DNA of 64,000 nt from Microthyrium microscopicum (Eukaryota; Ascomycota; Dothideomycetes; Microthyriales; Microthyriaceae), in assembly GCA_010405405.1 (NCBI GenBank), contig MU004234.1:664993-728992 (forward strand). Reading direction: 5' to 3'. The notes beneath the pieces are model-generated. The model saw nothing but the letters and a program-made list of their open reading frames with translations. It ran no database searches and was not told the origin of the DNA. The position numbers were made by a program, and so were the translations under genes. Positions within the stretch are counted from its first letter, which is position 1. Every line of letters starts with the position of its first letter. This document shows positions 20,396 through 32,875 of this stretch, one piece after another.

Positions 20396-22339
20396 GGCTT
20401 CCTAGGTTGTGCTTGATAGGGCTTTGATATTCGTGATCACGGTACAGTTGATACGATACCTATCTACGACGGACAAATCTTTACCGTACAAAATAGACAA
20501 TTGTTACGGGTACTTCGCAAGGTGGAAGTATTGTATGAATAAGCTCAACATCGTTGAAGACTGACTCAACCACTTTGATTCACTTGCCCAACTCAATCAT
20601 GCAGCTTTATGAGAAAAGCTTTTAGAGCTGTGAGCAACAAAGAAGATTCATTGTACATAGCCCAGTTTTATATAATACTTTCTATCAATGGATGATGGGA
20701 GCTCAGGTTCAGATAATCTTTTCAGCACAATGCTGTATAGCACAAAGAGTTGTACTTAGTACCAAAATCTTAACCTGAAGAATCCTAAAGTTATTTGGGC
20801 AAAGAAAAGCGCGTGGCGGCAGAAGCCGGGGGTATCTTAAATCACCAGAAGTATTCCTCCGACGCCTAGAATCGTGTTTTGAATGGTACCTGACTCAACC
20901 GTGAAATTTGATGCCTTGTGGAGCGAAATACGCTAAACCCCAGATATTTTCGTTGCTTTAGTTTTATAATACTCTTTGTACAGAATACCGAAAGTATGGA
21001 AATGATTCGAATCAAGAATATATAGCATTGTCTACAGACTACAACAAATAAAGAATATCTAGTGCGGCCAAGAAAGCCTCATACTTTTAGTATCACGTTG
21101 ATCGTACATGAATCTGGACGTTAGTAAACCCAAAAATTCTCTGAATACGAGCGCCTCCAGATGAGGACTCAATTGGGGCAACGACTTATCTCATCGTAAT
21201 CAAATATCCATGTCTTCTGGTATTCCTAGATATAGAAATTCTTGCGGTATGATGAAGAAGGCGATTACAGCTTAGGGCAGCAGATAATCGGCAGCTAGAC
21301 CGATCGGACGAGGAATAAATTTAGTTCGTCATATAACTTACTCTCTGCAATGTCAAGTTTAAATCTTTGTTCAAAATTAGGAGTTGTCTGTGTGTTTTTG
21401 GAAAAGGAACATGAAATCCGGATCGCCACATACAATGGTTCAATTTGAAATCAAAGCGCCGTAGAAGATCACAAGAAGTTAGCATTCTTGCGTATATGTA
21501 TCAGGAACACAGTGGTCAAGTGCATTCAAAATCGCCCGCCCAGGGGAAGCAGGGCTAGTATGAACAACCTATATTATATCGGCCGCATCACGGTGTAATA
21601 CGGCTTCAGATGCTCTGTATCGTGTAACTATCAGGGCAAGTTTTGATATTCATTGCGAGCTACCTAGACTATTACTTCTCTCAATGAACATCATTATTCG
21701 GACGTTCTTGAAGGCCATCATCTTCTACTGATCGCTATCCCCTGGTAGAAACCATATGGTTCTCGAAAACAAACCCCAGCCCAAAGATACTGTAATGATG
21801 AGCAACGAGCAGTATGCTTTTATCACTTGTTTTTCTGGCAGACTCACAATACATAAAGATCTCAAAAACCTGCTTTCTATGGCCCCCAAATAAGGTTAGA
21901 GTTCCTATAATATCCGGTTGCAGATCATTCGACAGTGTTGATATTGATCTGGGGCTAAAAGACGTTCGGCATCTAATTGAAGAGCTTAAGCTTTAAGCTA
22001 GTACTCAGGAACAGATGGAGATATTCGTTATGTGATCAATGCATGGTTTGACACGTCGGATTCGTAACCGCACTTCAATTGCAAAGATCTAAAGCTGCCT
22101 ACTTCGTGTGAGCTAGTCTTGCAAGCGTATCGCACCCATGATAGGTAGTCTCATTTACGAATGTTCACCGTTAAGTGTAGCTTTGCGGGGACTATTACGT
22201 CTGTCTCCACTTGCTGGTATCGATGTATTGTTATAGGGTTATAAGAAGAGCAAGCAGTATGGTATCGGAAGTAAAAGCGAATCAAGTACCTCTCCAAAAC
22301 CACACTTTCTTTTGATATTCACTCCTTTGACAACCAACC
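20396..22339. other. Gene-poor stretch
   Basis: About 1.9 kb with no open frame over 60 codons that looks coding. It is rich in A and T with many stops in all frames. No terminal repeats, tRNA or recognisable relic was found. The last 80 bases are the presumed promoter of the secreted protein at 22340. Confidence 0.6.
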
Positions 22340-22859
22340 ATGCAACTCTCCGCCATTCTGCTCGGCTTGATTGCCGCAACGGCCACAGCATCACCGGTCG
22401 CTGCTCCTGTGGCCGAACCTAAACCTCAGGTGACTTTCAGGTAAGTTTGGGGCGTTCTTTTTGGCCTCATTCAACATTTTGATCACTACAAAACTTGCTC
22501 AACGACTTTCTCGTATTCGGTGCAAAACTAACAGCCTCTTTAGTGGCCCTCTAGGCTCAATCAGCTTCGGTGGCAACGGCAACAACAACGGATATCGTGG
22601 AACTCCTACCGGCTCAGGGCCACTCGGTATCGCTGGAGGCATTGCCAGTGGAATCGCTTCTGGAATCACCGACGCTCTCACTGGTGGCATCTTTAGAGGT
22701 GGAGACAACCGTCAGGACCCTCGACCACAGCCTTACTACGATGACCGAGGACGACCTTGGGATGATCGAGACTACCGCAATCCTCCTCCAGCCCCTCGCA
22801 ACGGCGATCGTGATTATCGCAATAACGCACCTCCTCCACCACGTAACAGTGGTTGGTAG
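22340..22859 (+). CDS. Small secreted glycine/asparagine-rich protein
   Basis: Exons 22340-22440 and 22535-22859, 141 aa. Residues 1-17 (MQLSAILLGLIAATATA) form a signal peptide, followed by an Ala/Pro propeptide-like stretch. The mature part has a glycine/asparagine-rich run (FGGNGNNNGYRG), a hydrophobic glycine-repeat segment (GIAGGIASGIASGITDALTG) that could form a glycine-zipper helix, and a C-terminus of Arg/Asp/Pro/Asn-rich repeats (DRDYRNPPPAPRN, then DRDYRNNAPPPPRN). There are no cysteines. Two acceptors nine bases apart (ending at 22534 and 22543) both keep the frame, so the second exon may start at 22535 or 22544. The family is unrecognised; it is likely a wall-associated or secreted protein. 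Confidence 0.72.
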
Positions 22860-23886
22860 ATGCTATCGATTTCGGAATATAATAAGACTGGTCAACGGAC
22901 GAACGGATTGCAATTGCAGAAGTAAGGTTTGGATGGCTTAGGATTCCATGCTCGCACTTGTTCCAAATATGTAAATATAGGTTATGTGTTTATAGATAAT
23001 GCTTAACTCACGAGACACTTCTTTTCAAAATATCACAACTGCAGAGTAGATTAGCAAGGAATGAAATCCATAAATAACAACACTCGAAAGTAGTAGCTAC
23101 CTATACCGCCCCGTCACCGCCCCATCCCCCAATCCCGAAGACACCTATCTCAACCAACCCACCATAGCACAGCATCATCCCCACGCCCCGGTTCCAAGCC
23201 TAGATACTCGCCAACAACCCGTCCTCGAACACAGCAGTAGTTCATCCCAACACTCCGGATCCGCGTAACACAACAGCTGCCAACCGAGATCCCACAACCA
23301 ACAAACAAGCATGGCACCGGCCGTTGACCGTAGAGTAGCCGTATCCTGGTACACGACTTGTAAGAGCCTCAACGGGCATGTCACAATACGGATCAGTGAC
23401 AGCTGGATCAGTGTCTTACAAGAGCAACAGAGTAGTAGGTATTACGACATAGATTGCTAGATAGCACAATGGCTGGCACAGGTGATGCAAGACGATGAGA
23501 TTGAGATGGTGACGATATATTATGATATATTCTAAGAGACTACAATTGATTGCATGGTCGAAGGCAAAGATGTATTCTAATTTGCCTGGGGGTGTATGAT
23601 GATTGGTTTCCAATTCGGTAAGGCAGAGTGGTGTAGTGTATTGTAGGTGTGATCGATGAATGTATTTGCAGAAATGCTGAAAGGAAGAACAGTGTGAAGG
23701 CAAGTATATTGTTGCTTTGAGGTAAGCTCCTTTTGGGGGCCACGATACTGCCAGTGGGACAGAACGAAGTCTATCCCGGCCGTTGATGAGAGTTCGGGTT
23801 CCTCGTGAAAGGGTGGGAGGGTAGTCATAAATATTTCAGAAGTCGATGCAATGTCAGGCCGGTGAAGGTAATGTTGAACAGACGAC
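22860..23886. other. Convergent intergenic region
   Basis: 3' sides of the secreted protein and of the ABCG gene. Several small minus-strand open frames at 23416-23828 overlap in different frames with no conserved motif; nothing is supported as a gene. Confidence 0.55.
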
Positions 23887-25943
23887 CTAAGATCGACGTA
23901 AGAAGAGGACTAGCCATGCAAGGAGACGGTATGCAACAATAATGCAGATCAAAATGCCGATCCAAAGACCAGTCTTGTGCTTGTTGTAGCCATATGCCTC
24001 GAGTACGCCATTGCCGTCAATCTTACAGTCTTTTTGTAGATCGGTTACGTAGAGGCAGTGACAGCCGCCACCGGGTGTGCGGTCACAGTCGTAGGTACGA
24101 GAGCCGAATTCGTTGACCATCATGCCCTGGAAAACGTAGGCTTGATAATCAATATAGTGGAAGACGTAGCGCCAAAAGACATTGAGAGATCTCGGCTGGA
24201 CCATGAAGCCGTTGACGCTCATCCAGAGGCCATTGGCGAAGGCCACAGCGGCAAGTGAGACGACAAAGATGGGCACCAGGTTGGTGATGAGGATTACGAG
24301 TGACTCGGCTGCAAGGAGATCGAGGAAGAGCCATAGCACCCACATGAAGAAGCCACCGGGCGTTGGGTTGTAGTTGGAGAGCCAGTAGACCACGATAGAG
24401 AAGAGTACGGAAATCAGGAAGAGGAACGGCAGGCCGATGATGAAGTTAGCGACCATGAATGAGGTTGGACCATAGAGACCATTGGCGCGCTCCTTGATGT
24501 AGAGCGAGCGATCCTCGAGGTAGGATGGAATATATGCAACAGCCATGAAGGACATGAATGCACCACCATAGAAGATCGAGTTTGTGAATGCCACGATGTT
24601 GTTCTGGCTGGTGGAGAGACGGAGCCAGACCGTGCCCATCAAGATGGCTAGTCCCAGGTACATGGCGATTCGAATGCCATACGCAATGACATCCCGGTAT
24701 GCCTTGATGAAGTTTCGATGTACAAGAGTTGCTGGTAAGAGCAATCTCTGGCTGACAGAGCGAGCTGAGCTCTCATCAACCACATTATCATCGTTGTCTT
24801 CCTTGGATGCTTCAATCCTAAGTCTGAGGTAATGTGCCTCCCTTGACACATCCCAGCTGCCGATTAAGTTTCGCAGCTTGGCATCGGCGAGTTCTTGATT
24901 AGAGGAAAAGTCGGTATTGACAAGTTCGAGAACAAATTCGGCAGGGTTGGTGTATTGAGGCATTACGTATCCCTGGTCGTGGAGATACTCGCGAACATTG
25001 TGAATTGTGTCATTGTATACAGTGCGGCCAGCTGAAAGTAGAAGCAGGCGGTCGAACAGTGTAAATGTGCTCGTCGACGGTTGGTGTATGCTTGCGATGA
25101 CCAACAAGTTGTACTTAACAGCGATGTTCTTCACGAAAGACATTACTTCATATGAAGCTTGTGAATCTAGACCCGAAGTTGGCTCATCCAGGAAGAGGAT
25201 TTTGGGACTCGTGATTAGCTGGCTGGCAACTGTGACACGGCGCTTTTGTCCTCCGGAGATGCCTTTTCGAATCGGGGTGCCTATCAACACATTTGCCTGA
25301 CGAGTGAGGCCGAAGGCGGCCAAGAGAGCTTCTATACGTTGCATGCGCTCCGTTTTGCCGACAGATCTAGATTGTGTCAATACTTCTCTGGATGCGAGCA
25401 TCGAAGAGCACTTACGATGGAAGCGATAGCTTAGCAGCAAAGTAAAGAGTCTCCTTGACGGTCAAAGCGCCCAGAAGCGAATCTTCCTGCTCGACATATG
25501 TGCTGATGGCTCGAAAGTCTCGAGTCGATATATGCTTGCCATTGACCAATCGAGTTTCTGAGACTTGGGCAGCGTCGACCTTGCGGTTCGCAAGGACATT
25601 GAGTAGTGTTGTTTTTCCACAACCACTTTTCGATTCTTAGTATCAATGTAATCAGAGTGCCCAAAGTAACATACCTCGGACCCATGATGGCCAACATCTC
25701 GCCTGCTTTCACCATGCCAGTCGACTTTTGGAGGATGCATCGTGTTTTCTTGCTGGATCGGTCCTTGACACTGACACAAACATTTTCCCAGGAAAATGTT
25801 CGTAAGCTTGAGTTGCTCAGGTGAGCGTAGTCGCCGTTCTTTTCTATGTCGTTGCGGATGGATGATGGCTCTGAGCTGTCCAAGGGAGTAGGGCCGGCTT
25901 TGCTTCTGGAGCTGTTGGAAATGGCTTCAGCGTGAATAGACAT
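23887..25943 (-). CDS. ABCG-type half-size ABC transporter
   Basis: Three exons (25675-25943, 25416-25625, 23887-25366) encode 652 aa arranged NBD then TMD, the ABCG/WHITE layout. Nucleotide-binding motifs: Walker A GPSGCGKTT at about 88-96, completed across the first intron; Q-loop VEQEDSLLGALTV; signature ISGGQKRRVTVAS at about 196; Walker B ILFLDEPTSGLD; H-loop ASIHQPS. An ABC2-type membrane domain with six spans follows, including IPSYLEDRSLYIKERANGLY and a cysteine-containing external loop (TPGGGCHCLY) before the last helix. Half transporters work as dimers, usually exporting lipids, sterols or toxic compounds. The substrate is unknown. Introns are both 49 bases. Confidence 0.92.
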
Positions 25944-28900
25944 ACTGGCAGATCGGGTGTTGTGTATCGGTAGTAGTAGTGGATGCAGAGGAGTAGATTT
26001 CTAGGATATTTGGCTTCGAAAAGTTTGGAGTAACCCAAATGGTTGCAGACTTGGAAAAGTCAACACCAATTGACGGCTGGAGGAAGTGAAAGAAAACAGT
26101 GATTGTTCTTTTCTTTGGAAAGGTGCAGGCCAGTCAATTGACAGTGCAGGAAGGAGTAGTTGGACAACGGGAAGGCTGGCAACGTGTAGTCGATGCCCAA
26201 ACTTCAGAGGCAGGGAAGGTTACAACTGTCGGATTCGTGAGGCCTTGGTGGTATACCCGTACAAAAGGTTGTTTTATGTGGAAGGATATAGTGCTACAAA
26301 CAAGATACTGGAGCGTACTAGTGACCACAAAGTAACCACAAGGAATACACTGATGACAAGGAGTTAAAGAGAGTTGGACGCGCGTGGGTTTTGGAAGTGT
26401 GAAGACAATGGCAGCTGATTTCAGGAGACATCTGCATCATACAATGCTCAGATGATATACATTCAGTAGGAGGACTGGTTACTAAAGCGAGTGGTAGTAG
26501 GTGTCAGGGTGCCTGCAGGGTCATATGCAGCAGAACGGCGTTTTGTTTAAAATTGTCGGGGATTCTTTTGATAAGCAGAAAAGTGCTCTAGAGTAATATG
26601 GCAAGTAAAACACTGGAGTGGCTTTACTTCGTAACTTGGTGCGGTCCAGAGAAGTGATATTTTGCTCCTACCCTGTCAACGTACAATGAGACAGTCTTGA
26701 TCGAGCTATACCGCAACCCGTTACAGACGGCTTCGTACTTCCTGTGGCTTGTCAGTGTCACTAAATGTCTCCAATTAGTAGTAGACTGCTACGCAGGCAA
26801 TCACCTTGTAATTCTACAGATTATGCAGCAGTTGTGCAACAATCCAATGCTCAACCTCCGCGGCCAACTTTAACTTTTCTGTTATCTTTCAAAAGTAACT
26901 CGAGTTCATGCTGGCGATATTTTGAGATGTCAGCTATCATTGAGGAGGTTCAGCCTCACAATGGCCAGGATCCCCATGATCCTTGCTGCATTGACCTCGC
27001 CGACCTGGAGTGGTGGTCTGGCGAGTTGCTATTCGTCAGCGGCGATGGGAATGCTCGCTAGGACATGGCGTGCATTGAATCATTAAATGGACTTGGCCAT
27101 ATCAGGCGGAGCGTTCGCTCTTTACACTGTACAGTTGAGGTTGGCAGGCAAGGCAGGGTCTCCTAGTGACTTTAGCGATGAAACCCGCCAACCTGGTTCC
27201 TCGCCGAACGTAAGCTGATGAGCCAGGGAGTAGATACCGCAGAAAGACTAGACGTTGAGAGTAGTCTTGATAGAAGTTGCCCATCTAGCAGCATACTAGG
27301 CGCGATCTTGCTTCTTGAAGGAGGTATAGACGGGAATCAAGAGCAGATAGCAAGGACGATGAACATAGCGCGCGCTATCGTTGCAAGCTGAAACACAAGA
27401 AAAAGTGTGAGCTCAAAAGCTCTAAATGCAAGAGTGATGACGAGAAAGAGTCATTTGGACTTAACAACAGACAACCTGTAATGAATCGGTCGCTTGCTCT
27501 CCGGCAAGATGATGAAAAAGGAGGCGAAGATAGAAGTCAGGCTGCAAAAAAAGGTGCGGATCGTCAGTTGGAACATTTGAACTGCCGTGGTTCCACTCTT
27601 CTCTAACTTCATCCCATTAGATTTCATATCCTGCCATCCACCATTTGCCTTCTTGACCTTCTAAAAGACCTACTTTTCATATCAAATTAGCAGAAGCATC
27701 CATAACGAAAAAAATCTGCGCACTCGAAGAGGCAATTTCCTGCTCTCATCCGCAAATCTCGCCTTCTTCTCTATACCAGGTTGAGCACTACCTCGGCCAC
27801 TACAACACAGTGTACCAGGTATTTCCATCTCAGTCACACCAAAATATGTCTCTTTGACTTTCAGAGTGGCACGGTAATCTTTTTAGAAGAATTTGACATG
27901 TCTCTCATTGGATATGCGTGTCTCGGTGACCAAAACGTCTAGAATCATCGGCTGGCCTAGCTGGCCGCAGTTAGGGTCACCTTTTACCACATCTGCTTGG
28001 CTTAGCAAATGTCCACTACTGTTTATGAAGAACAAATCAATTGATGTAGATATAATAGCCTCGTGGCAACTCCACGCGACAATAAAATATTACTGGATGC
28101 CAGTCTATAGGCGGGAATAATTGGCTTTGTTCATTGTTTCTTCGCAACACTAACCTGAGACACAGTGACATTTTTACATACCGCCAATTTTAATTGATAT
28201 TTGTTGATTGCAAGGCATATCGAACTGTCATACTAATCATTAGAATTGATCAATAGGTATTTTGGTAAGATGCGACTCATACGATTTTGATAACAAGGCA
28301 AGATTTTAGTACTTTCAGTGAATTATGGAAATCAAGCAGAACAGCCATTGATCGCATATGATCTATCTATGAATTTGGCTACCATAGATTCCCTTGGCAA
28401 ATCAGAGCCGCTATCACAAAGCCTGTCAAATGGAAGATAGCCTCAAATCATGCCACAGCTACATGCAAGATGCGGCCGAAGTGTTCACCTATCGCATCAA
28501 CAGTCTGAGTGCTAAAATCTGATATCTTCGAATTAAGATAAGACTGCATTCAGCTCGTATTCTCGCAGAATGACTCGCGGTACGAATCTAGCCGCACAAT
28601 TTCCATTGGTTGTGAAATTTGGAAGTGACAGGCTCAGCTATTCTGACCACATGTACCTATCCAAATACCGGGCCAATGTTAGACTTTTACATCCGATGAT
28701 CAGAATACAGACGCTAGGAGCCATTGTAACATCCGGATAGTTGCAAGAGCCAGACAAGTTCGATCATCGCTTGCTCAATTACAGAGAAACCACATATTTT
28801 CGAGTTCTGGTTACATCGGCCACCCAGCTACCACGTTAAGGCAACTTACACTCCAGCACAACAAATCCTACTGGATCTTGTGGACTGTCAATACTATCCT

Positions 28901-30362
28901 CTTGCAATTAATTGGAGCAAGATGCCGGTACCAATCACCATATCTTGACACATGGAATATCCTTTTGCGATAGTGGCCAACGTCACGCTATTCTAGAGTA
29001 ACTTCTCGCAATAGCGATCACCACTGATGTGTGTACGGAGGTAACAGCGAAGTGGCCAAAAACAAGATGATGGGGGTCCAAGACTACTGCACGACTGTTG
29101 GCTTACAACGACTGTTTGGCTAACAAGGTCAAGAGACCGCCTTTTGGAACACTTGCAGGACTTGAGCAGGCCTTTTGGCAAGAACTTCGCAAACATGGCT
29201 CAGCCACCATATCATAGGAGCTCCCAATGACAAAGAAGAACCCATCGTCGTGAACTTGACACTTGTACAGTTCCCGAGGCTCGGATCTCGAGGAAGAAAT
29301 ATTGACCTGTCTAGGCACATCCAGGGAAACCTGTCAAACCTTAGCTAGTTACAGTGTAATGTAAAAGCTAAAACCGCAACACGGGAAGTGTATAAAATCC
29401 GGTAGAGGTACTTGACTAGCCGAGTTAAACATTTCCATTTCTTGCAGTCACTTGTTTCGGCATCTGTGGAATCGTCCCATTATTTCGGCCGATTTCGCGG
29501 TTGAGTTGCTTCATGGGGAAGGCGAAGTCCCAATTCTAGGCTGGTTAGTGTCAAAACCACGCTTTCGAACAGCATTCTTGCCAAGTTTATATCTTTAGTG
29601 TCCGAAAAGTCTACTTGAATTCAGTCATAGGGCTGATTCGAATGTATCAGGAGTGGGTACGATACCTGGCGCTTTCCTTTTACATTTCAACACGTATCCG
29701 CCTCGGGTCAGCTTTTAGGCCGCATAGCTTGAACGAGCTTCCCAATCATATCCCCAATTAATCATCCTAGACTCTCCTTTGGCCGTCAAGTTGACTCTTG
29801 GATTCCGGATTACCAACCGATATCATATCAAGCAGCCGGACCCTCTTCACATCAGTTCTTTCACACCGCTTGCTTAAAATCATGCAGGATTGAGAGCAAG
29901 GCAAAGGACAACCTAACAATCACCTCTTTGATATTCTCAACAGGTACGTGAATAGTGATTTATTGGCATGGCTTTGTTGTCTCTGGTGTTCAGACATGTC
30001 TCAGCATGATGCTCTGTTCGAGTACTGAGCCTGCTTTGTTCCGATTTTTTCCTACTGTTTGTATTTTGACACTGATTGATTTATGAGATAGTTACAAAGG
30101 AGTTGATCCTTCTCGATTTCCAATTTGACATTGAACTATAAGGTAATTCGGTCATTCGCCTTGTTCATTCACATATACGAATACAGCCTCACGATACTTT
30201 CTCCAGGTGCTGTCCACGGACCACTCACTGTCATTTTGAGGTTACTTTCTACAGTCACTGCTTCATATAACATCTGATCTTACGCCACTTACCACACCAA
30301 GCTCTCTGGACACCAATCTCAGTCACCTGTTTTCTTTATTTCCCTCTTTGGGTTTTAAGGGT
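25944..30362. other. 4.4-kb gene-poor region
   Basis: The largest gap in the window. Only scattered short open frames occur, none with convincing domains. One minus-strand coding-like relic lies at 27883-28046. The last ~400 bases are the presumed promoter and 5' leader of the gene at 30363, with GT-AG-like sequence compatible with a leader intron. No terminal repeats, tRNA or clear transposon parts were recognised. Confidence 0.5.
27883..28046 (-). other. Possible decayed coding fragment
   Basis: The minus strand reads SIDLFFINSSGHLLSQADVV, then GQPMILDVLVTETRISNERH, before a stop. Downstream in another frame is KDYRATLKVKETYFGVTEME. The composition is protein-like, but no start, family or complete frame is seen. 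It may be the remains of a gene or a small exon set that I cannot resolve. Confidence 0.2.
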
Positions 30363-32096
30363 ATGCCTATTCATATGGCCGCCTACGCACCATCTGCTTC
30401 TCCTCCTTATCACACAGCATTACCAAGCGCCCAGGTCTCAGCAATGGAATATTACCCGACCCCAATTGAAGAGATTCGAGCAAAGGAATTTCCAAATCTT
30501 GAAGGCAAAGTCTATTTGGACCACGCCGGCTCTCAACTCCCATGCAAGTCTCTAATCGACAACTTTGCAGATGATCTCAACACCAATCTCTATGGCAATC
30601 CGCATTCCGAAAACGCACCAGCCATTGAGGCCGGTCGTATCGTCGACCAAACCCGTGAACGTGCCCTTGAATTCTTCAAGGCCAACTCAGAAGACTACGA
30701 TCTCATCTTCTGCGCGAACACCACCGCAGCTGTGAAGCTCGTCGTAGAAAGCTTCAGTGATTACATGAAGAAGCTCAACGCCACCAGCAAGAAACGCAAC
30801 ATAATATCACGCGCTCTAGCTGGATCGAAAAGCACCACCAGCAATAAAAACCAATTCCACTACTACTATCACAAGGACTGTCACACCAGTCTCGTTGGCA
30901 TGCGTGAACTCAGTGACTACCACCACTGCTTCCAGTCTGATGCTGAAGTAGAAGCTTGGATGCGCACGCCTGCAACCTCTGATGCCACCACCCTCCTCGC
31001 ATGGCCAGGTCAATCCAACATGACCGGTCGCCGGTTACCGCTGGACTGGCCACGCATGACCCAGACATCCGCACGTGGAAACCACACTTACACATTACTT
31101 GATGCCGCTGCTCTCGCCACCACCCAGGAACTCAACATCGACAGATATGAGCCCGACTTCGTCGCCCTCTCCTTCTACAAAATCTTCGGCTTCCCAGATC
31201 TCGGCGCCCTGCTCGTCCGCAAAGCCACCGGGGGCCCAATCCTCTCCGCCCGCCGGTACTTTGGCGGCGGCACAGTAGACATGGTCCTCGCTCTAGACTC
31301 CCAATGGCACGCCAAGAAATCCCAAACTCTGCACGACGCGCACGAAGACGGCACACTACCCTTCCACAACATCATCGCGCTCTCCCACGCTCTCTCCACC
31401 ATGGAACGCGTCTATGGCGGCATCGCAGCAGTCGGTCGCAACACACAAGCACTCACGCTAGAACTCTACAACAGCCTCAGAAGCCTTAAACACTCGAATG
31501 GCGCACCGCTCTGCCGGATCTACGCAGACGCCACCACAATATTCGGCAACCCCGAATCTCAAGGCGCCACCGTAGCCTTCAGCGTCCTCCGCCCTTCCGG
31601 TGCCCTAATCGGCTACAAAGACGTCGAGCGCGCCGCCAACGAAAAACACATCTACGTCCGTTCCGGCGCGCTCTGCAATCCAGGCGGTGTAGCCAGCTAT
31701 CTCAAATGGACAGGCGCGCAGCTGCGCTCCGCGTTTGCGGAAGGTCATACGTGTAGTAATCCCAAGGAAACTTGGGTAGGCAAGACAACCGGCGTAGTGC
31801 GTGCATCTCTCGGCGCATGTTCATCTCGAGCGGACGTAGCTGCGCTTTCAGAGTTTCTGAGAGAAGTGTATGTGGACTGTGCGGAGCAGCCGAGTGGAAT
31901 GGTGGGTGGAATGGTTGGGGAGCAGGCGTGTTTGACGGATGGGTCGAGTTGTCAGACACTGGAGGTTGTGACGCCGGTGGAGGAGAAGATTCTGCATAAA
32001 CGTAGCTGGATGGGCAGTTTTGCGGATTTAAGGATTGGGAAGGGTGCTGTGCGGGTTAGTGTGGCTGGTGGTGATATTGAAGAGCCTGATGGCTAA
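30363..32096 (+). CDS. Molybdenum-cofactor-sulfurase-like class V aminotransferase
   Basis: 577 aa from the first in-frame ATG at 30363; ATGs at 30375 and 30444 are alternatives, and MEYYPTPIEEIR from the last is close to the family's normal start. The fold is the cysteine-desulfurase-like N-terminal domain of Moco sulfurases (Aspergillus HxB, animal MOCOS): VYLDHAGSQLPCKSLI near the N-terminus, LIFCANTTAAVKLV, HYYYHKDCHTSLVGMRE, LLAWPGQSNMTGRRLPLDW, and the PLP lysine in SFYKIFGFPDLGALLVRK (about Lys272). The mobile cysteine loop is likely RSGALCNPGG. True sulfurases continue into a MOSC domain; this protein ends after a short Ser/Val-rich tail, so it is a stand-alone aminotransferase domain. 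It probably transfers sulfur from cysteine, but its acceptor is unknown. Confidence 0.85.
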   Translation: MPIHMAAYAPSASPPYHTALPSAQVSAMEYYPTPIEEIRAKEFPNLEGKVYLDHAGSQLPCKSLIDNFADDLNTNLYGNPHSENAPAIEAGRIVDQTRERALEFFKANSEDYDLIFCANTTAAVKLVVESFSDYMKKLNATSKKRNIISRALAGSKSTTSNKNQFHYYYHKDCHTSLVGMRELSDYHHCFQSDAEVEAWMRTPATSDATTLLAWPGQSNMTGRRLPLDWPRMTQTSARGNHTYTLLDAAALATTQELNIDRYEPDFVALSFYKIFGFPDLGALLVRKATGGPILSARRYFGGGTVDMVLALDSQWHAKKSQTLHDAHEDGTLPFHNIIALSHALSTMERVYGGIAAVGRNTQALTLELYNSLRSLKHSNGAPLCRIYADATTIFGNPESQGATVAFSVLRPSGALIGYKDVERAANEKHIYVRSGALCNPGGVASYLKWTGAQLRSAFAEGHTCSNPKETWVGKTTGVVRASLGACSSRADVAALSEFLREVYVDCAEQPSGMVGGMVGEQACLTDGSSCQTLEVVTPVEEKILHKRSWMGSFADLRIGKGAVRVSVAGGDIEEPDG

Positions 32097-32875
32097 GCGT
32101 TGAGTGTGTGAAGACGAGTGAAATGAGCCAACGGGAGTTGAACGAGCCATCAGGAAGCAGACTTAGCCAAGGCAGCATCCGGCGAAGCTGATGGTACGAC
32201 TTCGCAGATGATCATGTTGCAGGCCGAGGCAGTATATAGACAGCATTTTCAGACGAACGCGGACATTTCGGAGAGCCTGTCGTCCCTGCCTGTTCATGTC
32301 AGCACAAGTTAGCTTGATGGTACTATTAGCTAAAGGGCAGTGTTTTGCAAGGGCTTATTGCGACCCATAGCCACTTGCATGTTTAGCATCAAGGTACCTA
32401 CTATGTAATAACAATCTCAAAGTAGAGTAAAGAACATCGCAATTCCGATCTAGTGAGACGTGGATAAGGGGTTGGTGAACTGCGATTGGCGAGCAGTTTG
32501 TTGTACTGTGATAGAGGATCTGATACTTGTACGAGGTGAGCAGGTACAGCGAATCAAATCGGGACTTTGTGTTCTGGAATTTGGGAATTGCGATCATACT
32601 TAAAGAAAGATCTGCTCGTAATGGCAGGGGCAAACCTTTCGATGGATTGAGACTCACAGGTTGACAGGTTTACTAAGGCAAAAAAGATTTGGGTGCTTTA
32701 TATTCCTTTGCGACAATAAAGCTGTGGTTGAAATAAGGTTGGATTTGGATGGCGTATCCGCAGAAAGCAATTGCGTGATATGCAGGTATGAGGCTGACAA
32801 AAAGAACTCTATCTTGTCACACCGTGTCGTGCTCATTTGCGAGAACTGGAACTTATTTACAATTATAGTATGTAT
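32097..32875. other. Convergent 3' region
   Basis: Between the sulfurase-like gene (plus) and the complex I gene (minus). No coding feature is recognised. Confidence 0.6.
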
